This document shows positions 57,600 to 64,000 of a stretch of DNA of 64,000 nucleotides, one piece after another; within the stretch, counting starts at the first letter, position 1; every line of letters begins with the position of its first letter. This stretch comes from Ampelocalamus luodianensis. Lineage: Eukaryota; Streptophyta; Magnoliopsida; Poales; Poaceae. Both the position numbers and the translations under genes were made by a program. The DNA lies in contig CM070640.1 of NCBI GenBank assembly GCA_036346255.1, positions 37,257,238-37,321,237 on the forward strand. The letters are read 5' to 3'. The notes below the pieces were generated by a model, which was not told the DNA's origin, ran no database searches, and saw nothing but the letters and a program-made list of their open reading frames with translations.

Positions 57600-57848
57600 G
57601 GGTTAGATAAGGTAGCAAGCACGAGATGAGTTAAGAACTAAGCAGGGGGTAGGTTTAACCCAACAAAACACAGCTCAAGAAACTCTAACAAAATACTTTT
57701 ATTAATTAGGGTCTTAGCATGGCCGCAACAAATGCCTAAGGGCCTTTGCAGCTCATACTCGCACACCAAAGAAACAACGACCTAAGCACACAAAACTACC
57801 GCCTAAAGGGCGACTTACTAAACTGAAACTGGCTAAGCCTAAAACGAA

Positions 57849-58580
57849 CTACTCAAGAAAGCCTCCACACCATGCGCGACGCCTCCCCCACCAGAGACTC
57901 TGAAGTGAGCCAGATCTTGGCAACCGATCCCGATGCTCGAATCGTGCAGCAGAACAGCGCTCCTGCAACCGCTCCTCCGCTCGCGCTTCTTCTGGCTCAA
58001 CTGGACCTTCCTCTGGATCTTCTTCGGGATCCTCCTCGGGGTCTTCCTCTTCTTCGTCATCCTGGTCGTAGAGAATCTTTTGCAAAGTACCGACCTTTTT
58101 CTTCAGCTCGCTGTAAGGCCTCATAGACATGATCCAGCTCTGTGATAGTTCTCTCCAATGCTTCTCCCTAAGCGGCCACCAACTGGGCAAGGTGCACGAT
58201 TGTAACGGTGCTTTCTTCTTCTGTAGACGGGTAGCGTGCCGGCAAATCTACAGCTACAGCTCTGGGGTGGTAACGGAAGACGTGTCCTGAAGCTCCCGTG
58301 CGTAGATGTTGCAGATACGAAGCATGACCAAGCGTGACGACTCCTGGATGCCCTTCAGCCAAGTGATCTTCCTCACGGAGATGTGCGAAGGTTGGCTTGG
58401 CTTGTCGTTCCTCTTGGCGTAGATCGTTAGACGACAGATCACCCCACGGTTTTGTCCATTCACAGTCCAATTGTTGCCGACGTACAACGGACGATCAAAG
58501 CCTCCAAGGATCTGCAACAGCTTCCAAAGCTCGACGGCATATCCTCCTGTGCGCTCACCATAGCTTTGGAGACGAGGCAT
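57849..58580 (-). pseudogene. Accessory ORF upstream of gag, truncated gypsy element
   Basis: Reads YGERTGGYAVELWKLLQILG, FDRPLYVGNNWTVNG, VICRLTIYAKRND, WLKGIQESSRLVMLRICNIY, PARYPSTEEESTV, then an acidic coiled-coil tail (ELKKKVGTLQKILYDQDDEE, EEDPEEDPEEDPEE) after frame breaks near 58260 and 58180. Position, length and several shared positions (FxRPxYxG, xRxxIY, DGIQxxAR/KGIQESSR, LPxR) indicate homology with the ORF at 23127-23707. No known domain is recognised. The low-complexity acidic end is distinctive. Confidence 0.65.
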
Positions 58581-58600
58581 CTGTCAAGACGGACGAAGGG

Positions 58601-59066
58601 AGGGTAAGAGCAACTTAAAACAGCAAGAAGAGAAAAGATTATATCAATAGTTGAGTCGAGAGAGATATGAGAAGAGTTAAGCAATTAATTAATTTTATAA
58701 GTTAATTTTACTTTTAGAAAATAATTTAAACACTCTAAAGATGGTTCTATAAAAAATTAGTGTCTATACTATGTAACAACTCTCAACACTGTGAGACGCT
58801 AACTTAGGAAATATATTTTTTTCACGATTTATGAGATTGCACGAGCCACGAGGGGACAGTTAGCAATTAAGGCAGCGGGCCCAGGTCCCGACTATACAAG
58901 GCCGTGTCCTCTCTCGGACCAATAAAAAAGGAGAAAACTCAGGTCCTGGCCCGGCCTCCTCCTGTCGCGCCATTTTACGTGGGGACCCCTCCGTTTTCTC
59001 CTTATTACACGCCTGCCATCTTCTGCTCCCCTTCCCCACCATCCCCTCTCGCCGCCGCCGCCGGGG
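58601..59066. other. Junction and promoter region upstream of the CHY/RING gene
   Basis: AT-rich to about 58850, possibly retrotransposon leader, then GC-richer 5' UTR-like DNA up to the start codon at 59067. No 5' LTR of the neighbouring element and no clear TATA box were found. Confidence 0.45.
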
Positions 59067-62000
59067 ATGGGAGGAGCGCACTTCCCCGGTGACGACGTCG
59101 CCGACGAAGTGGCCGGCGATGGAGATGTAGGCCCCCGCGACGTGGGCAAGATGGAGCACGGGTGAGCCAGCGTCCTCTCTTGCTCTTGCCTTGCCTCCCA
59201 CGGATTCTTGATTCTTTCTTCTCGGGGTTAGATTGCTCGGTTCCGTGCGATTGGCTGATCTGTTCTTGGTCTTTGGGGTGTTCATGTCGTCGCAATTTTG
59301 TTGCTTTCTTGGATCGATGGGTTGCTTCTCTATTTGGATTTCTCGATCTATCGCTAGTTTTCTAAGTTTCATCTCATGGATTTTGCAGGTGCGAGCATTA
59401 CCGGCGGAGATGCAAAATCGTGGCTCCCTGCTGCAACGAGGTGTTCCCCTGCCGCCATTGCCACAACGAGGCCACGGTACGGCAGTGCTGTTTTTGCGCA
59501 CCATGGCCGTGCAATTATCTTGTTCATTCATGTAGAAGACAATTCACTATGGTTGCTGCGTGCGCCATGTAGAGTTTCTCTGGGAAGCTAAACGATTAGT
59601 TTGTGCACAATCAACCTGCTTTTGTTTGTAGCAAGCGAAAGATATAGGGTTAGTTCTTGCCTGTTTGGATAGGAAACCAAATCCCCACAAAAAGTTCCCC
59701 ATCATCCAAACATCAAGTCTTTCGTGGCAACCTGACAGGTTGAGTTGGTTCCTTGATATTGAATTGGTAGTTTGCCTATATAATTCTGTTAGTTTTAGAT
59801 CTTAATTTTTAATCCTTTCGAACAGCTTGCTTGGTTGAAACTTGTGCATGACAAGTCGACGTGTGCAATTTCAATGACTGCTAAAATGTGAGTTGCACAG
59901 TGTTGGCGAAACAATTGTAGAAAAAATATTACAATCTTCTAAATAGATCAAAACTGTAAATCTGTAATTCCCAACGCAGGAACTTGATACTTCAAAATTA
60001 TTTGAGAACAGGGCACCTAATGGAGTTTTTATATTTTCCCTTGCACAAATGAAACTATCAACATGTGTAAAGAGCAGCTGATGGGCAACATTGTATTAAC
60101 TGCATCTGCCGAGTTTAACTAGGTTTTATGGCAATGTCTTCATTGTAGGCTTCGGGTGATCGACATACCATATGTCGCCAGTATGTTGAAAAAGTATACC
60201 TCTCATGTCCTTTCTAGTTTCTACAATTAATAAACTTTAGTAGGTTCAGAAATTATGAAAGACTGACTTCCATCTTTCCTGCAGGTAGTTTGTCTACTCT
60301 GTGATACTGAACAACCGGTACGTGCTATAAAACTTTTATTTAGTACTTGTCACTACTTACTTGAGGATGTCATCATGCTTAGCTGAAACTTCATTTATCT
60401 TGTTCAGGTGACACAAGTTTGCATAAGCTGTGGAGTCAATATGGGAGAATACTTCTGCGATATATGCAAGTTTTATGATGATGATGTAGGTTTTATGTTT
60501 GTATTCTGTGGTTATGTGCTTTGTAGGATTCCTATTAACTGATGCATTGGTCTTTTGCTACAGACAGATAAAGGGCAGTACCATTGCTATGATTGTGGCA
60601 TATGCAGGTGAGCAGGAAATAATCTTTCACCATCTTATTAAGAAAAGTGCTAACCTTGTATCTACTCAATTCAACCAGGGTTGGTGGCAAGGACAATTAC
60701 TTCCACTGTGTAAAGTGTGGTATGCTTTCCCTGGATCAATTTGATTATGCTAGATTTGTGTTAAATGTTGTTCCACAATCCACACTCACGTCAATGCCAT
60801 GATGTTTTATATTTATTCTTTCGAGTAATCCACATGAGGCAGTAGCAAAGTTACTTCTTCTCAAGTTATTGTTTCTCTAGATAGTACCTCATTGTTCTAC
60901 AAAAACGAAATATTGCAAAAGAACAAAAGAGGATCTGAAGTTAACTTTTTTAAAAAAAAAACTATAATGGTTCATGCCCTAATAAGCATGTGGATTTTGT
61001 TAAGTGACGGTAGTTTATAGATCATATCAGATATTATTAATGAGACCACCATCTAGGCTAAATCATGTAAGGTTTAGGTTGTAGAAAATTTAGCAATGAA
61101 GAAAGTGTTCCCCAGATAAGTTTTTAAATTGGATAGGTTCACTTGTAAACCTACAAATCATAAATATGGAGGACTAATTCTTGTCTGGTATGACCTATGT
61201 CACCTATCTATATCAATATGCAATATTTCTTAATTATTTTTTCTGCAATAAATAGGGTCTTGTTATGCTGTTCCACTGCGTGATAACCATCAGTGTGTGG
61301 AGAACTCAATGAGACAGAATTGCCCAATCTGTTATGAGGTAACATTCATAACTTGTACTGTTTCCCTTCTGGAACTATTGAGATGTTAACTGGAACTTCC
61401 TGTGCAGTATCTATTTGATTCTTTAAAAGGAACCAGAGTTCTTGACTGTGGACACACGATGCACATGGAATGCTTTTCTGAGATGGTGGAACATAGCAAG
61501 TAAATCCCTCCCCGTGTTTTAACATGGATATATTTTTGTGCTCAGTTATTCATTTTTTTAAAACGTCTCTGAGGTGGTGGCATTTATGGTAACGAGTTCT
61601 CGGCTTTTGATGCTACAGATACACTTGTCCAATATGCTACAAGACAGCTCTTGACATGACACATCACTGGGAAATGATGGATCGAGAGGTATGATGTTTC
61701 TTTTCTACATATTACAACATGTAAAGTGACATGGTCAAACAAACTTAGTAATCACTTTAACTTTAGAAGGATGTGTGTTCGTAAAGCACACTGCTGTCCA
61801 AGAAATAAGCTGGAAACTTTTCTGAGCAAAACAAACTTACTTTCGTCAGGAAACATTCCGTTGGAGATGAGATGGATAGAGTAAAACTATAGATAGTCAC
61901 TCCACAAGTATTCATCATATTCTGACTTTGTGATGCACTGATGCTATGGACAGCTCTTAATATTTAGACATGTTTTGGTGCTTGCTTGAATAATGGATGA

Positions 62001-62625
62001 TTTGAGTCTAAAAAAATAAAAAAAATAATGGATGATTTGTTCGTTTGTAGATCGAAGCAACAATCATGCCTTCTGTATACCGGTACAAGGTATTGTCTTC
62101 TGACTTAACTATGCAGTCCAACTCATATCTTCCGTTGCCATACTGGGTTATGCTAGTGCACTAGCCAAGGATATCTTGCCCAGTGCCATATAATTCAAAA
62201 CCACCTTCACTGACAATACTTTTAGAACCCACCTCAAAACTTTTTTCTGCTGCCTACTATATCGACAAATTAGCTATTTGACTATTTCAAAGAAATAAGC
62301 ATCCAAAGGAGTAAGCTCCATCATATTGCATTTTTCTGATCTATTTGAGCTAACCTTTGAAGAGATTGGGAGATCATTCTTATGCAAACTCCCATACATC
62401 TCTCAGATTTATTTTAGGCTAACCAGGGGTTATTCCTTGTGCCAAAATTTCCAGGTCTGGGTGTTTTGCAATGACTGCAACAAAGTATCAGAAGTGAACT
62501 TCCATGTGGTTGGCCACAAGTGCAGCCACTGCCACTCATATAACACCCGATCGACGTCACGGCCCACAGATTCATCAGGTAGCAGTTCTCCATCCACATC
62601 AGATTCTTCCGAGAACAACCTGTAG
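59067..62625 (+). CDS. CHY zinc-finger and RING-H2 E3 ubiquitin ligase
   Basis: Twelve exons: 59067-59161, 59389-59476, 60149-60193, 60285-60317, 60408-60485, 60564-60607, 60679-60719, 61256-61338, 61408-61499, 61619-61688, 62051-62089, 62455-62625; 292 residues, all phases consistent, GT..AG borders. Domains in order: CHY zinc finger ([59 protein letters not shown]); CTCHY finger ([26 protein letters not shown]); RING-H2 ([38 protein letters not shown]); and a C-terminal zinc ribbon ([30 protein letters not shown]) with a Ser-rich tail. This is the plant PIRH2/RCHY1 family (MIEL1, RZFP34/CHYR1), cytosolic or nuclear E3 ligases acting on MYB and other stress or ABA regulators. Substrate here is unknown. 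All zinc ligands appear present. Confidence 0.95.
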
Positions 62626-63180
62626 AGAATACGCAGTGCTGGTGTACACGTGGGCTACACAAGCAATCCCAGAACCATACATAGAAGAAGAAACATTGTT
62701 TTCCGGTATGCCTGTCAAATGTTAGACTCCTAGGCAGCTAGCCCTGCCATTTTGTCAAGATTCAATTCATTTCTTGAATCTGCATCTGGTGGAACTCCAG
62801 CTGCTGCATTACTGCCGCTAGATGAACATCATTGTCATGATCAAAATGCTCGTAAATATTTATGACAGCCGTGGCTTTATGTATCAGTGGGTGAAACCAA
62901 TCATGTTTTTATTCAGTTGGATCTTGATATTTGTATTCCATGGAACATGGGTATGCTGTTGCTGCTATGAGATCCTTGATTGTTGGTTGGTGTGTGCATT
63001 TTACTCCACTGCTGCTGATTTGCCTCTGCCTCTTGAGTAAAACTAGAAGGATGTGGTTTTACAGGTTGAAGAAAGTCCAGGAAAAGAATAATACGATGAT
63101 ATTGCAATAGGGAGAGAAAATTGTGATGTCCATGTATATACATGTTGATATTGCTTGTACGTATATATACGTTGATGAAG
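62626..63180 (+). other. 3' UTR region of the CHY/RING gene
   Basis: Non-coding sequence downstream of the stop with several AATA-rich stretches (for example around 63095) that could serve as polyadenylation signals. Short open frames have no family resemblance. Confidence 0.5.
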
Positions 63181-63189
63181 CTAATGTCC

Positions 63190-63780
63190 AAGGCGGAAAG
63201 ATAAGCTAGGCCCGCCGCCTCTCGCCGACGTTGATGGCCAGCCCGGCGGCCTCACCGTCGCAGGCGGTCGTAGCCACCGCGATCCGGGGCAGGTGGAGCT
63301 GAGGAAAATAACGAATGACCTGTCCGCGGCCTAACTTCCGGGCTACATAAACCGTTCGTCACAGGTTGGACGGTGGCGATCGATGGAGGCCATACCGCGG
63401 ATTGGATCCGCGGTACAAGTTCTTGGGTCGGATCGCTGAGCCTGAGATCGTGCGCGATCCGATTCCAACTGTTCGTTCGGGGATGGACAGCCGTGATCTT
63501 CCGCAGGTACAACCTCGCAATTCTGCAGCCTCTTCTTCATCGCCGCCGCCATGGCCGCCGCTCTCCTCTCCTCCGGCGTCCGCCACCGCATGCTCGAGGT
63601 GGTCCTCACCACGGTACGTGCGCCTGCCACCGTTCGTCTGGTTAGTTAGCTCGAGCCTCGAGGCTTCTTGTGCCCGCCTGGACGATCGGCAGACGGTGGC
63701 AGACCCCCGCGCCCGTCCTTCTTGTCGTTGATCTCTCTGCAAATGGAATTAGAGGCTTATGCGCAAGGATAGAGTTGTCG
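63190..63780. other. GC-rich block, unassigned
   Basis: Contains a minus-strand frame ending ACDGEAAGLAINVGERRRA before a stop at about 63207, with a possible acceptor near 63300, and on the plus strand a possible first exon MAAALLSSGVRHRMLEVVLT ending at a GTACGT donor near 63613. Neither is recognised, and both may be remnants. The right side is cut by the window. Confidence 0.35.
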
Positions 63781-64000
63781 TGTGGCAAGTCTGCCAAATC
63801 CTAACCTGCCATTACCAAGATCCAGCCCATTTCTTGATTCTTCTTCACCTTGTTGGAACTTGAGCTGATATATTTTGTATCGTTGTCAGCTGAGCACACC
63901 ATGGTATTGTATTGTACTTTCTCGGTGTGCTGCTGTCACTTAACTGCTGGTTTGCTTGCCTCTTCGTGAACTGAAAATGGTGGTGCTCTTGTTGGTGGGG
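63781..64000. repeat. Degraded duplicate of the 62.7-63.06 kb flank
   Basis: cctgccatta...catttcttga...tggaact...agctg at 63805-63865 parallels cctgccattt...catttcttga...tggaactcc-agctg at 62744-62805, and tgctggtttgcttgcctctt near 63945 parallels tgctgatttgcctctgcctc near 63015. The similarity is partial and runs to the window edge. Confidence 0.5.

Larger units (their letters stand above)
50626..58600 (-). mobile_element. 5'-truncated Ty3/gypsy element, minus strand
   Basis: From right to left on the coding strand: accessory ORF, gag, CCHC, protease, RT, RNase H, a partial integrase, then a long LTR ending TGTCGGGATCC at 50626. No 5' LTR or primer-binding site is found to the right, and the integrase is joined directly to LTR sequence near 53974. 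Thus both the 5' end and the integrase-LTR region suffered deletions. Domain content matches the chromodomain gypsy elements of the nested cluster. The right boundary is approximate. Confidence 0.85.

Noticed and set aside
63366..63731. 121-codon plus-strand open frame near the window end
   Set aside because: Open frames exist on both strands here, no domain is recognised, and the sequence becomes Pro/Ser-rich. A short first exon at about 63551-63613 remains only a possibility.

Overview
This window looks like nuclear DNA of a grass (Poaceae). The genes have many introns with GT..AG borders, the 5' exons are very GC-rich, and long Ty3/gypsy retrotransposons sit inside one another. I found no rRNA, tRNA, CRISPR or prokaryotic features. 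The species cannot be named from sequence alone.

Layout: (a) 1-6.3 kb: two minus-strand genes, a CASP-like membrane protein (1086-2062) and an FYV7-type rRNA-processing protein (4109-5947), separated by a non-autonomous hAT element with an 8-bp target duplication. (b) 6.3-12.9 kb: degenerate intergenic DNA holding a truncated chromodomain gypsy element, two exons of a dead PDR-type ABCG transporter, and a three-fold tandem array of dead exons from an ADP-sugar Nudix hydrolase (NUDT14-like). (c) 12.9-36.5 kb: one 23.6-kb insertion. An outer minus-strand gypsy element (LTRs of about 4.08 kb, target duplication ataaa) carries an inner plus-strand gypsy element (LTRs of about 3.2 kb). Both are of the chromodomain (Tekay-like) type and both are dead. 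The outer element lies a few bases upstream of a Nudix pseudo-exon. (d) 37.5-40.8 kb: a solo LTR with a perfect target duplication, followed by a possible small minus-strand gene. (e) 42.3-50.2 kb: an apparently intact 12-exon gene for Golgi tethering subunit COG8, whose 4.7-kb second intron is packed with three DNA transposons. (f) 50.6-58.6 kb: a 5'-truncated minus-strand gypsy element. (g) 59.1-62.6 kb: an apparently intact 12-exon CHY-zinc-finger/RING-H2 E3 ubiquitin ligase gene. (h) 62.6-64 kb: its 3' flank and what looks like a degraded copy of part of that flank.

The four good genes are unrelated housekeeping or membrane genes and do not form a pathway. The more unusual content is between and inside them: the amplified Nudix exon block next to same-strand ABCG exons (possible gene-fragment capture), an accessory ORF upstream of gag shared by two different gypsy elements, and a region of the inner element whose short-indel pattern could reflect consensus errors. 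Exon borders were assigned by hand from splice dinucleotides, reading frame and family knowledge; no alignment or database search was run.
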